Shown here piece by piece: positions 1 through 8,576 of a stretch of 64,000 nt of DNA; the first letter of the stretch is position 1, and each line of letters starts with the position of its first letter. The stretch lies in assembly GCF_000724545.1 (NCBI RefSeq), contig NZ_JHBV01000014.1:186001-250000 (forward strand), in the 5' to 3' direction. The notes under the pieces are model-generated. The model made no database searches and was not told the DNA's origin. It saw only the letters and a program-made list of their open reading frames with translations. Source of the stretch: Aureispira sp. CCB-QB1. Lineage in GTDB: Bacteria; Bacteroidota; Bacteroidia; Chitinophagales; Saprospiraceae. Position numbers and translations under genes: made by a program.

Positions 1-2
1 TG

Positions 3-1343
3 TTACTGTTTTTGATGTTAACAACTTATGCACAGAGCCAAACGACAACCAATCAAGAAGAAGCAATTCGTTGGGCAAAAGAAAAAAATAAAGCCATATT
101 GCTTGTTTTTTCAGGCTCTGACTGGTGCCAGCCTTGCATTCGTTTTGATAAAAATGTCCTGCAAGAGTCTTCCTTTCAAGCTTATGCAGAGGAGGCTTTG
201 GTGGTGTTAAAATGTGATTTTCCTCAAAGAAGCCAATTGCCCAAAGATGTTGTGCAACAAAATGAAGCATTAGCAGAACGTTTCAACCCACAGGGGGAAT
301 TTCCCAAACTTTTATTACTCAACCAAGACTTTAAATTGTTGGCTCATTTAAATTACAAAAGCGAAGCCACTCATCAATTCGTCGCACAAATTAAACAATA
401 TTTGCCCCTTGAAACAGGAGCCAAAGAGTATAGAAAAAAAGTCCCTTTAATGGGAAGTTTTTTTGAATTTATTGTGGTAGCCCCCAAAAAGGAGGCAAAG
501 GCTGCTTGGACCTTAATTGAGGATTGTGTTAAAGAGGCAAAGCGAATTGAAGCACTTATTTCGGAATGGATTCCAAGCTCAGATATTAGCAAAATCAATC
601 AACAAGCAGGAAAAGAAGGCGTTAGAGTAGATGAGGAGGTCTATAAATTATTGCAACGTAGTATTGCTATTAGTCAATTGACACAGGGAGCTTTTGACAT
701 TACTTTTTTAGCTTATTATGATTATTGGAAGTTTGATCAAACACAAGTATTCCCTTTTGACTCTGTTCAAGTCAAACAGCTCTCTCAGTATGTAGATTAT
801 CAACAAGTAGAATTACTTCCAGATTACCAAGTTAGGATACCTGCAAGAATGCGGATTGGTTTGGGTGGGATAGGGCAGGGCTATGCTGTTGATCGAATAA
901 AGGAGTTTTTGTTATCTAAAGGAGTCGAAAATTTTGTGATTAATTCTAGTGGGGATATTTATGCACATGGACAACGTCCAGATGGCAGCCCTTGGAAAGT
1001 TGGTGTTGCAAGCCCTTTGGATCGAGATAAGATTGTCAAATGGTTGCCTGTAGAGAATTTTGCTGTTGTTACATCAGGAACCTCAGAAAAGAACTTTGAG
1101 TATCAAAATACAATTTATAGTCATATCATCAATACACATACTGGTTTTCCCATCGAAGGGCTGCAATCTGTAACCGTAATAAGCGATTTTACAGAAATAG
1201 CCGATGCATTGGCGACAAGTATTCTTATATTGGGGACAGAAATTGGTCTAGATTTAATCAATCAAATGCCACAAACACATTGTATTATTATTGATAAGGA
1301 TCAAAATATTCATTATTCAGATGACTTACAAATCAAAAAATAG
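3..1343 (+). CDS. Thioredoxin-like / ApbE FAD:protein FMN transferase fusion (5' end cut by window)
   Basis: The reading frame is open to the window edge and encodes LLFLMLTTYAQS there, the end of a signal peptide, so the true start lies upstream. Counting from the TTG at 12, residues 20-130 form a thioredoxin-like fold with a CQPC redox pair at residues 39-42. From about residue 145 there is a complete ApbE domain: GLGGIGQGYAVD, SSGDIYAHG, SHIINTHTGFP and the metal-site segment TEIADALATS. ApbE enzymes move FMN from FAD onto a Thr of exported flavoproteins in the periplasm. Thioredoxin and ApbE proteins commonly neighbour DUF4266 and DUF3570 genes; here the first two are fused. The usual Lys of the GxxKGYA segment is Gln. 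The partner genes lie beyond the inserted ATPase pair. Confidence 0.88.
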   Translation, partial: LLFLMLTTYAQSQTTTNQEEAIRWAKEKNKAILLVFSGSDWCQPCIRFDKNVLQESSFQAYAEEALVVLKCDFPQRSQLPKDVVQQNEALAERFNPQGEFPKLLLLNQDFKLLAHLNYKSEATHQFVAQIKQYLPLETGAKEYRKKVPLMGSFFEFIVVAPKKEAKAAWTLIEDCVKEAKRIEALISEWIPSSDISKINQQAGKEGVRVDEEVYKLLQRSIAISQLTQGAFDITFLAYYDYWKFDQTQVFPFDSVQVKQLSQYVDYQQVELLPDYQVRIPARMRIGLGGIGQGYAVDRIKEFLLSKGVENFVINSSGDIYAHGQRPDGSPWKVGVASPLDRDKIVKWLPVENFAVVTSGTSEKNFEYQNTIYSHIINTHTGFPIEGLQSVTVISDFTEIADALATSILILGTEIGLDLINQMPQTHCIIIDKDQNIHYSDDLQIKK

Positions 1344-1496
1344 TTGGAATTGTTGTTGTAAATATATGAAGTGCTGAAAGTCATGTTTTTCATAAGTTAT
1401 AGTTTTGCTGCATATTTACATGTAGACGAAAACGGAAGTCTTTGTTATAATTTCGAAAAAGCAATATATCTTTTTATTATGGCTTTTTGGGGTTTT

Positions 1497-1540
1497 GTGA
1501 GAAAAAATCTCACTTTATTGTTATGTTTGTAATAACAATA
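1497..1540 (+). repeat. Two hairpins in the leader before the RloA-like gene
   Basis: Between the ApbE stop (1343) and the ATPase start (1599) two stem-loops lie back to back. The first has arms GTGAGA (1497-1502) and TCTCAC (1508-1513) followed by a short T-rich tract, so it may end the ApbE transcript. The second has perfect 9-bp arms TATTGTTAT (1516-1524) and ATAACAATA (1532-1540), an operator-like inverted repeat. Their roles are inferred from shape only. Confidence 0.4.
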
Positions 1541-1598
1541 GTTTGTTGAAAGCTAATCAACGAACTACTAATAATAAAATAACTATAAAAAATGAAAG

Positions 1599-2885
1599 AT
1601 GATTATTGAATTTACAGTTGGGAATTTTTTATCGTTTAAGGAACCCAAAACTTTATCATTAGAAGCTACTAATATTACGGAATATAAGGATTCAGCATTT
1701 AAATATGGTAAAAATAAATTATTAAAGAGTGCTGTCCTGTATGGAGCGAATTCGAGTGGAAAATCAAATTTTATAAAGGCAATGTCAATTATGAAAATGA
1801 TAATCTTGACATCTGCTGAGAAATCTTCTGCTAGTAGGTTTGAAATAGTACCTTTTCTATTGAATACAAGCACTGAGAATAAGCCATCTTTTTTCGAAGT
1901 AGTTTTTTTAATTGGAGCAATAAGATATAGGTACGGGTTTGAAATGGATAATAAATCCATCTATGGAGAATGGCTATTTAAGTTAGAGGATAAGGAGGAA
2001 ATTCCTCTTTTTATAAGGGAAAAGGATGGAATTGGCATTACTGATGAATTTAACGAAGGAGAAGCTTTGGAAGCAAAAACAAGAGATAATGCTTTGTTTT
2101 TATCAGTTGTAGATCAGTTTAATGGAGAGACAGCAACTAAAATTATTAGTTGGTTTAATAATTTAGAAACTATATCAGGTTTAAGTCATGAAAATTATAG
2201 TCATGTAACATTTTCGTTGTTGGACAAAGAACAATCTAAAGAAAGACTGCTTGATTTTTTTAAGGATTTAGATTTAGGATTTGAGCAGTTAAAGTTTCGA
2301 AAAGAGAAATTTCAAGGAAAAATTTTACCTAAAGACTTACCGTCAGAACTATTAGATGTTATCATAAATGATTTAGAGGGGAAAACAATTGCAAAAATTA
2401 CTACTGTACACAAAAAGTTTAATGCAGAGGGTAAGCAGATTGGACATAAGGATTTTGATTTAAGAGAACATGAGTCATCTGGTACAAATAAAGTAATTGA
2501 TATGTCTGGACCTATTTTTCGTACATTATTGTATGGTGGGGTTCTTGTTATTGATGAATTAGATGCTAAATTACATCCATTAATGACTGCTGCTATAACG
2601 AATTTATTCAATTCTCCAGAATATAATAATAATAATGCACAGTTAATTTTTGCTACACACGATACTAATTTATTGTCATATGGTCGATTTAGAAGAGATC
2701 AAATTTATTTTCTTGAAAAAGATAAATACGAGGCAAGTGACTTATATTCTTTGATTGAGTACAAAGAAGAGGGGTCAAACAAGAAAATTAGAAAAGATAG
2801 GTCTTTTGAAAAAGACTATATTAATGGCAGATATGGAGCGATTCCATTTATTGGTAATTTTGAAGAACTTTTAGGTAATGGCTAG
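1599..2885 (+). CDS. AAA-family (AAA_15/AAA_21) ATPase, RloA-like, defence candidate
   Basis: This is an SMC/ABC-class ATPase of the RloA/AbiLi kind. The N-terminus ([19 protein letters not shown]) is the first strand of that family, followed by Walker A GANSSGKS at residues 49-56. An ESSGT segment near residue 292 stands where the ABC signature should be. Walker [12 protein letters not shown] lies near 316-326 and the H-loop ATHD near 352. Its stop overlaps the ATG of the RloB-like gene by 8 nt, so the two are translationally coupled. Such ATPase/RloB pairs occur beside restriction genes and in abortive-infection loci; the ATPase probably senses and gates the partner nuclease. The stretch is more A/T-rich than its neighbours, which suggests acquisition by transfer. 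Confidence 0.85.
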   Translation: MIIEFTVGNFLSFKEPKTLSLEATNITEYKDSAFKYGKNKLLKSAVLYGANSSGKSNFIKAMSIMKMIILTSAEKSSASRFEIVPFLLNTSTENKPSFFEVVFLIGAIRYRYGFEMDNKSIYGEWLFKLEDKEEIPLFIREKDGIGITDEFNEGEALEAKTRDNALFLSVVDQFNGETATKIISWFNNLETISGLSHENYSHVTFSLLDKEQSKERLLDFFKDLDLGFEQLKFRKEKFQGKILPKDLPSELLDVIINDLEGKTIAKITTVHKKFNAEGKQIGHKDFDLREHESSGTNKVIDMSGPIFRTLLYGGVLVIDELDAKLHPLMTAAITNLFNSPEYNNNNAQLIFATHDTNLLSYGRFRRDQIYFLEKDKYEASDLYSLIEYKEEGSNKKIRKDRSFEKDYINGRYGAIPFIGNFEELLGNG

Positions 2886-3597
2886 GAAAATAAAAATAGA
2901 TAATGCCATTCTTAAAAGAAGGGCAAGAAAAGAAGAAAAAAGAAAAATACAGTTTAAATCGAAAAGAAAGTTCTATTTGATTGTTTGCGAAGGAGTCAAA
3001 ACTGAACCCAACTATTTTGAGTCTTTAAAAGCTTCTCTTCCAAAAGGCGTTTTGGAGTTGACGAATATTGATATTGATGGAACGGGAAAAAATACATTAT
3101 CAATAATAGAAGAAACTAAAAAACTTAGGAAAAGATATGAGGAAAAATATTTAAGAAAAATTGATAAGTCTTGGGCGGTATTTGACAAGGACAGCTTTCC
3201 TCCCAAAAATTTTAACAATGCGATTAATAAGGGCGAAAATTCCAAGCCAAAAGTAAATTGTGCATGGTCTAACGAGGCATTTGAGTTATGGTATCTTCTA
3301 CATTTTAGCTATTACAACACAGGTATATCGAGGGAACGATATCAAGAACTTCTGGAAAAAGAGATTAATAAGGCATCCAATCGAACGGATTTTAAATATA
3401 GAAAAAATTCAGAGGAAATGTTTGCGATTCTAGATAAGTTTGGAGATCAAGATTTTGCTATTGAGAATGCAGAAAAACTAGAAAATCTATATTTAGATAG
3501 AAGTTATGCAAAGCATAATCCATGTACAAAAGTACATCATTTAATCAAAGAATTAATAGATTTAGCAGATGAATATACCAGCCAAGAACAGGTTTAA
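2878..3597 (+). CDS. RloB-like protein, putative nuclease partner of the ATPase
   Basis: RloB-family protein of 239 residues, the family's usual size. A basic N-terminus leads into [17 protein letters not shown], with the family's CEGxxTE signature at about residues 37-43. VFDKD follows at about 101-105 and [13 protein letters not shown] near 130. A Glu after the first strand followed by DxD recalls the Toprim fold, so nucleic-acid cleavage is plausible but inferred. In AbiL-type loci a RloB-like second subunit accompanies an AAA ATPase; equating this pair with AbiL is my inference. The last nine codons run over the first codons of the DUF4266 gene in another frame, which marks the downstream edge of the inserted cassette. 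Confidence 0.82.
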   Translation: MARKIKIDNAILKRRARKEEKRKIQFKSKRKFYLIVCEGVKTEPNYFESLKASLPKGVLELTNIDIDGTGKNTLSIIEETKKLRKRYEEKYLRKIDKSWAVFDKDSFPPKNFNNAINKGENSKPKVNCAWSNEAFELWYLLHFSYYNTGISRERYQELLEKEINKASNRTDFKYRKNSEEMFAILDKFGDQDFAIENAEKLENLYLDRSYAKHNPCTKVHHLIKELIDLADEYTSQEQV

Positions 3598-3817
3598 CTG
3601 GCTACAACTAAAATATAGTCTTGCTTTGGGTGGGGTATTGCTAGCCGTATCATCCTGCACTACTGTAAAGCCTTATCAAAGAGCCTATTTAGAAGATAAA
3701 GATATGGCGTTCAAACAAAACGCACCCGAGAAATTTGAGCAAAGTGCTCATACTTATCGGGAAGGCGCAGCAGGAGGAGGAATGGGGAAAAGTAGTGGTG
3801 GTTGTGGTTGTAATTAA
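3569..3817 (+). CDS. DUF4266 lipoprotein
   Basis: Small lipoprotein of 82 residues. It has a basic start, a hydrophobic segment, and the lipobox VSSC placing the lipidated Cys at residue 30. The mature part begins TTVKPYQRAYLEDKDM, the hallmark of DUF4266, and ends in a Gly/Cys-rich tail (SSGGCGCN). It is a genuine gene although its first 29 nt overlap the 3' end of the RloB-like gene in another frame. DUF4266 proteins are encoded beside ApbE and DUF3570 proteins and probably serve an envelope flavin or electron-transfer system, but their function is unknown. The Cys-rich tail could bind metal or take part in thiol chemistry with the thioredoxin domain of the first gene. Confidence 0.85.
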   Translation: MNIPAKNRFNWLQLKYSLALGGVLLAVSSCTTVKPYQRAYLEDKDMAFKQNAPEKFEQSAHTYREGAAGGGMGKSSGGCGCN

Positions 3818-3880
3818 TCATAAATTAAGTGATCAGAAAAATAATAAGTAAAGACTATTGGAAAATTGAAATAGTATAAA

Positions 3881-5092
3881 ATGCGCATCCCCAAAAAACA
3901 GTTGATTGGATTATTGTTACTGCTCACACAGGTCTGTTTTGGACAAGAAAGAGACAGTAGTTTTCGAAAAAAAGCCCTCACGACCTTAGATGTTCAAGCT
4001 TTTTTCTCTATGTACACGCAAGAAGGCACTCATTCCGCTGTAACGGGAGGGGAAGGAGATGAGCATTTAGAGGTCTATCATACGGGAGCCAATGTGGCTT
4101 ATGGCATCAATTCTAGCTTAATTATTTTTGATGCTAGTGTCGATGTAATCACGTCTCCCTCTACAGATAAAATTAATTTCATTAAATCATCGGCTTCTGA
4201 ACACGACAATCACGTACAGGCTAGAATAGGTTATCAGTATAGCCTCAAAAAGCATAATATAAGTTTTGGGGCAGCTTATATGTTGGGCATTGAGTCCGAT
4301 TATTGGTCAGATGGTATTAGCACTTGGTTTAGTTGGGGCAGCAAAAATAAAATGCGTTCTATTTCTATTGCGACAGATTTCTTTTTCGATGATCTAAGAT
4401 GGGGACGTCTCAGCCCTAGCCAAGGGTTTAAACCTACTAGATTAATTTATCCTGTGGAATTAAGATATATAGATTGGTTTGGTATTTATCATCGCAATTC
4501 CTACAATATAAATTTAAATGTACGCCAAGATATTAATAAACGTCTCCGACTTAATCTAGGGCTTGGAGCAACATATCAGGAAGGATTATTATCGACTCCC
4601 TTTCATCGAGTTTATTTTATCAACTCTACAGATCCCAAAGTAGAGAACTTGCCCCGTCAACGGATTCGTTTGCCATTGAGCATTGCAGCCAATTGGTTTT
4701 TTAAGCAAACATTGGTTTTTCAACCTTCTTATCGTTTTTATTGGGATAATTTTGGAATTTGGGCGCATACTTTAGCGTTGCAAACAGCGATCAAACCCAA
4801 CAATAAAATTACATTATACCCATTTGTAAGAGGATATTATCAGCAAGGTTCGCCTTATTTTGCACCTTATGGAGCACATCAACCTTCTTCGATATACTAT
4901 ACTTCTGATTATGATTTTTCAACTTTAGGAAGTATTAAAGCAGGTATAGGAATCGGTTGGTTTCCTGATGCTCGTCTAGGAAAAAAATCCAGTTTTTATT
5001 TTAATAATGTTATTTTAAGATATGCCTTTTTCTATCGAACCGATGGACTTTATGCGCATATAATTAGTCTACAAGTGGGCTTAAAGAAATAG
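3881..5092 (+). CDS. DUF3570 outer-membrane beta-barrel protein
   Basis: Secreted protein of 403 residues with a signal peptide ending CFGQ at about residue 22. Alternating hydrophobic/aromatic strands fill the rest, and the C-terminus (YAHIISLQVGLKK) looks like the closing strand of an outer-membrane barrel. An early TLDVQAFFSMYTQEGTHSAV segment and repeated polar-aromatic strands fit DUF3570. It follows the DUF4266 gene after 63 nt and is the last gene of the ApbE-DUF4266-DUF3570 set. Family function is not established; a surface or export role for the flavinylated partner is an inference from gene association. Confidence 0.8.
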   Translation: MRIPKKQLIGLLLLLTQVCFGQERDSSFRKKALTTLDVQAFFSMYTQEGTHSAVTGGEGDEHLEVYHTGANVAYGINSSLIIFDASVDVITSPSTDKINFIKSSASEHDNHVQARIGYQYSLKKHNISFGAAYMLGIESDYWSDGISTWFSWGSKNKMRSISIATDFFFDDLRWGRLSPSQGFKPTRLIYPVELRYIDWFGIYHRNSYNINLNVRQDINKRLRLNLGLGATYQEGLLSTPFHRVYFINSTDPKVENLPRQRIRLPLSIAANWFFKQTLVFQPSYRFYWDNFGIWAHTLALQTAIKPNNKITLYPFVRGYYQQGSPYFAPYGAHQPSSIYYTSDYDFSTLGSIKAGIGIGWFPDARLGKKSSFYFNNVILRYAFFYRTDGLYAHIISLQVGLKK

Positions 5093-5113
5093 ATATTTTT
5101 ATTAAAAAAAGAA

Positions 5114-5240
5114 CGGAACTGAAATATATGATTGCTACAAAAAATCTAGGATAGACTTATGTTGGCAACACCTTTCAATTCCGCCCTATTTATTATTTAC
5201 ATTACTCCGTTGAAACCACGCAGTAGCAGCGAAGTAATCA
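5114..5240. repeat. Inverted repeats between convergent genes
   Basis: Arms CGGAACTGAAA (5114-5124) and TTTCAATTCCG (5173-5183) match at 10 of 11 positions with a 48-nt loop. Further on, ATTACTCCGT (5204-5213) faces GCGAAGTAAT, and the segment between them contains GAAACCACGCAGTA. The complement of that segment reads TACTGCGTGGTTTC and matches TACTGCGTAGTTTC near 17089 at 13 of 14 bases. This looks like a degraded dispersed intergenic repeat. No T-run marks a clear terminator. Confidence 0.35.
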
Positions 5241-5258
5241 ACAGAATATTATATTTAA

Positions 5259-8200
5259 TTATACCAATTCTAAACTTTCTTTATTCTCATTAATATTTTT
5301 GATTGCATTTAGAATAGAAGCTAACCAAGTTTGTAGATTTTCTCTATGGTTAGAAACCTTATTCCTAGCACCTTGTAGTGCCGAACTTGCTTTCTCAAAA
5401 ATAGCAATAAATTTATCTAAATATTGTCTAGCTTCTGAAGCTTTGATACGCTGAGAAATGATGACATTAATGGCGCTAGTGATTCCTTTTACAATTCCAC
5501 CTACTAATAGAGGAATAGGGGCGTATGGCCCAACAAAAGCAGCTGTAATACTAGCCGCAGCACCTCCTGCAGTACCAATTAGTTCTACAACAGATTGCCA
5601 TTTCTTTGCCCCAACTTGGAAATTTTCTTCCGTCATATCGTTGTCAGGAACAATACTACTTAGAACACGAGAAGCTTGCACAAAACTAGAAGACATCATG
5701 TCAATACCATCAGCAACTTTGCCTGTTGTGCGCATGGCTCTCAATACAGTAGGTAGGGCAGCAGTATCACTTTCTTCAATAAGATTTTGGAAAGTATCTG
5801 GGTATTTGCGTTTGTGCTCCGCTAGAGCTTCTGGTTTGGCTGTAGAGAACGTTTCAAACTGAACAATATTCACATTAGGTAAAAAGATTTGTAAGTCCAT
5901 GTCTTTTGTGCTTTTTGAAATTTCTTCTTCTAAAGCACTGATTTTTTCTAAATGATAGTCAATTTGAGCAGGACCTTGTTTCTTCGCATCCTTATGCGTT
6001 GTAATAGGCGTTTTCTTTTTGAAACCATCGGCATCTTCTATTTTGGATGCTTTACCTTTGCTAAGTTCTCTCCAATTAATCTCATTGTCTATTCGCTTGC
6101 GATAGCGTTCCTTAAAAGGATTAAGGATTTCTGCATAATCACTATCCTCAATCTTGCCCATCATATTATCAACATAATTGACAGTCAATTTTCGAGTTTC
6201 GTAGTCAGGATCAATCTCTTCAGGGGTTACCAAGTCTTTGTCGATATACTTTAGTAATTCTGCAAAACGAAGTGCATAAACATTCTTTAAATCTTTCGTT
6301 TTTTCTTTGAATCGCTGCTCAATATATTCTAACAAACGTTGTTTTATGGTATTTTTAAATGTAGGCAAGCTAAATCCACCTGTTTTTTCGAGTTCCTCAA
6401 TAGTAAGCTCCTTTTGCTCTTTCTTTGGTGGAGGAGTGCTTGTTTCAGGGAATTTAGCAAGGATATCTATATTTTTAGTAAGACTTTTGACATCCTTTTC
6501 AAAATTAAGATTCAAAATTGCCGTGTTCCATTTGTCACACAAATCAATGGTTTTACTTAAAGTATCCGTAGAAGGAGGTTTTGTAAATTCTTGAACAACT
6601 TTTTTAAGTGCCATAATCGTATCTACACTACCTTTCATAATAGCAATACCTTTATTGGCCGTTTTCTCGTTGCTTGGGTTAAGAGGATTATCAAACTCCT
6701 TGTTTCGATCAGCAGAAGAGACTTTTTGACCATTGATTGTAACCGAAGACTTTGTGAAATTTCGTCCAGCAATAGGATCAAAAGCCGTTTTAAACTGAGA
6801 CAAAGCATCCATAGTCGTCGTTAATGCTCCAGGAACATCGCTGCCGCCAATTTTTTTCATAGCAGAACGCAAAGACTCAATGGCATTGGTTGTTTTTCCC
6901 TGACTTTGCCAGTTAATAATATAATTAACACTACCCGTAATTGCCTCAATAGATAGATTTTTGATGATATTGCTACGACTTTCTAAGGCCTCTTTACTTT
7001 CTCCATTTTCTACGGTAATGAGTGACAAGACAAAGTTATTGAGTTGGTTGATGTATTTGTGATACTCGTTCAACTCTTCAAAAATATAAGCAAAGCCTTC
7101 TGCGAGCCCTTTACTAGTTTTGAACAAGTCATTTCTATACCATGTAGAATCTTTACTATGTTTGCTTTGTTCTTGAGCCTGTTGCAAAACCAAAACGTTA
7201 GGACTTAAGGTAGTTGGCGCTTCATTTAAGGCTTTAATTAATGCTTTGTAAGCTGTCTCTGCTTTTTTTGTGCCCCCTTTATCTTTGAAATCTCCAATGA
7301 TATCTTTTAGAGCTGCAATCAATTTATCTATTCCTTCTAATTGGGGATTTTGTGCTTCTAAAGCCAACTTTAGTTTTGTGGCAGCTTCTTGAAAATTGCT
7401 GCTACTAACTTGTCGTTTGAACTTGTCCGAACTTCCATCTTTGTTATCACTTTTTAGCTTATTAAGTAGCGTGACGAATTCGTCAACATCTTTGCCATAT
7501 TTGAGATGCGCTTGTTTTTTTTCAGGACTATCGAGTTTATGGTGATACTCTCTAAAATCTCGGATGGTTTTGTTGACATCTTCAGGTCTTAAGATGATTG
7601 TTTGATTCAATACAGAATGCGATTTTACAACAGCTTTGTTAAGGGCATTTAATTCATTCTGACTAGCATCTCGCAAGACCAAATCGTCCAAGGACATATC
7701 AAACAAATCCATTTCGTTGGGACGTGCTAAGACCTTTGTATTTACCCTAGATTTGTGCTCCAACAAACGATTGTCTAAAGAAGGTGGCCAACTAGCAATT
7801 AAACCTTGCATTTCTAAGGCATCTTCTACCAAAACTTTCTTGTTTTTGTCAATTTTTTCATGAAGTGCCTCTACTTTGCTTAGTACACCAGCCCAGCGCA
7901 GCGATTGAGGATCTTTTACTTTCTTTATTTCATCTGCCAATGCCTTTAGTTTTTGGAGCACTGTACCCACTTCTGTTTTGTAGAGCGACTCACGATCCAA
8001 TAGTAAATTGGAAAAATCATTAGCAACTGTATGCACCTTTTTTTCCTCTTCAGAATAGGCGCCATGTTTTTCTTTGTAAGCCAGATAGTTTCTGATAGAG
8101 TCCACAAATTCTTCTGTATCCAAGACGCCAAAAGTCATTTCACCATCTTCCAGCATTTTTTCGATGCTTTCTAATTCTTCTTGGCTCAATTCACCTTTAT

Positions 8201-8489
8201 TTTTCCAGCCCGTTACTTTCTCTTTGATTCTATCTTTAGCATGTTTTTGATAAGAGACATGATCTTCAGGAGGTTCTACGATGGTTGATTGAATATCTGT
8301 ATGAATGCCTGCGATACTATCTCTTCTAGTAAGGTTGGCAACAAATGGAGCGCCAATTTTTTTTAGTTCTTCAACAACTTCAACTTCGACTTGGATAGAA
8401 TCATTATGGCTATTCAACGAATGATCCAAGGATGGTTCGTTTTGATTATCTTCATTGCTTGAAAATAAATTTCTTAAAAATTCAAACAT
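5259..8489 (-). CDS. Large coiled-coil protein of unknown family with a C-terminal Gly/Ala-rich hydrophobic hairpin
   Basis: I do not recognise this 1076-residue protein. It starts MFEFLRNLFSSNED with no signal peptide. It is almost entirely Lys/Glu-rich helical sequence with few aromatics and no enzymatic motif that I can see. Near the C-terminus (about residues 965-1005) lies the only hydrophobic block, rich in Gly and Ala and containing VGPYAPIPLLVGGIVKGI, then another amphipathic helix pair. Long helices plus one hydrophobic hairpin resemble alpha-helical pore-forming toxins and injected effectors, but this is shape only. The 583-residue coiled-coil gene lies 87 nt upstream on the same strand, so the two probably form an operon. 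Confidence 0.75.
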   Translation of the reverse strand: MFEFLRNLFSSNEDNQNEPSLDHSLNSHNDSIQVEVEVVEELKKIGAPFVANLTRRDSIAGIHTDIQSTIVEPPEDHVSYQKHAKDRIKEKVTGWKNKGELSQEELESIEKMLEDGEMTFGVLDTEEFVDSIRNYLAYKEKHGAYSEEEKKVHTVANDFSNLLLDRESLYKTEVGTVLQKLKALADEIKKVKDPQSLRWAGVLSKVEALHEKIDKNKKVLVEDALEMQGLIASWPPSLDNRLLEHKSRVNTKVLARPNEMDLFDMSLDDLVLRDASQNELNALNKAVVKSHSVLNQTIILRPEDVNKTIRDFREYHHKLDSPEKKQAHLKYGKDVDEFVTLLNKLKSDNKDGSSDKFKRQVSSSNFQEAATKLKLALEAQNPQLEGIDKLIAALKDIIGDFKDKGGTKKAETAYKALIKALNEAPTTLSPNVLVLQQAQEQSKHSKDSTWYRNDLFKTSKGLAEGFAYIFEELNEYHKYINQLNNFVLSLITVENGESKEALESRSNIIKNLSIEAITGSVNYIINWQSQGKTTNAIESLRSAMKKIGGSDVPGALTTTMDALSQFKTAFDPIAGRNFTKSSVTINGQKVSSADRNKEFDNPLNPSNEKTANKGIAIMKGSVDTIMALKKVVQEFTKPPSTDTLSKTIDLCDKWNTAILNLNFEKDVKSLTKNIDILAKFPETSTPPPKKEQKELTIEELEKTGGFSLPTFKNTIKQRLLEYIEQRFKEKTKDLKNVYALRFAELLKYIDKDLVTPEEIDPDYETRKLTVNYVDNMMGKIEDSDYAEILNPFKERYRKRIDNEINWRELSKGKASKIEDADGFKKKTPITTHKDAKKQGPAQIDYHLEKISALEEEISKSTKDMDLQIFLPNVNIVQFETFSTAKPEALAEHKRKYPDTFQNLIEESDTAALPTVLRAMRTTGKVADGIDMMSSSFVQASRVLSSIVPDNDMTEENFQVGAKKWQSVVELIGTAGGAAASITAAFVGPYAPIPLLVGGIVKGITSAINVIISQRIKASEARQYLDKFIAIFEKASSALQGARNKVSNHRENLQTWLASILNAIKNINENKESLELV

Positions 8490-8576
8490 AATTTTATTTT
8501 TTTTGGTTAAAAACAGGGAAAAGAAACAATGAGATTAGACATTACGATGTGTCTTCTCATAGGGTAATAATACCAA

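Noticed and set aside
3569-3817. DUF4266 frame as an overlap artefact of RloB
   Set aside because: It has a lipobox, the DUF4266 signature and the expected DUF3570 neighbour, so it is real.
5458-6824. Plus-strand frames across the 1076-residue gene
   Set aside because: They are antisense shadows with biased, low-complexity translations; the minus frame is continuous for 3.2 kb.
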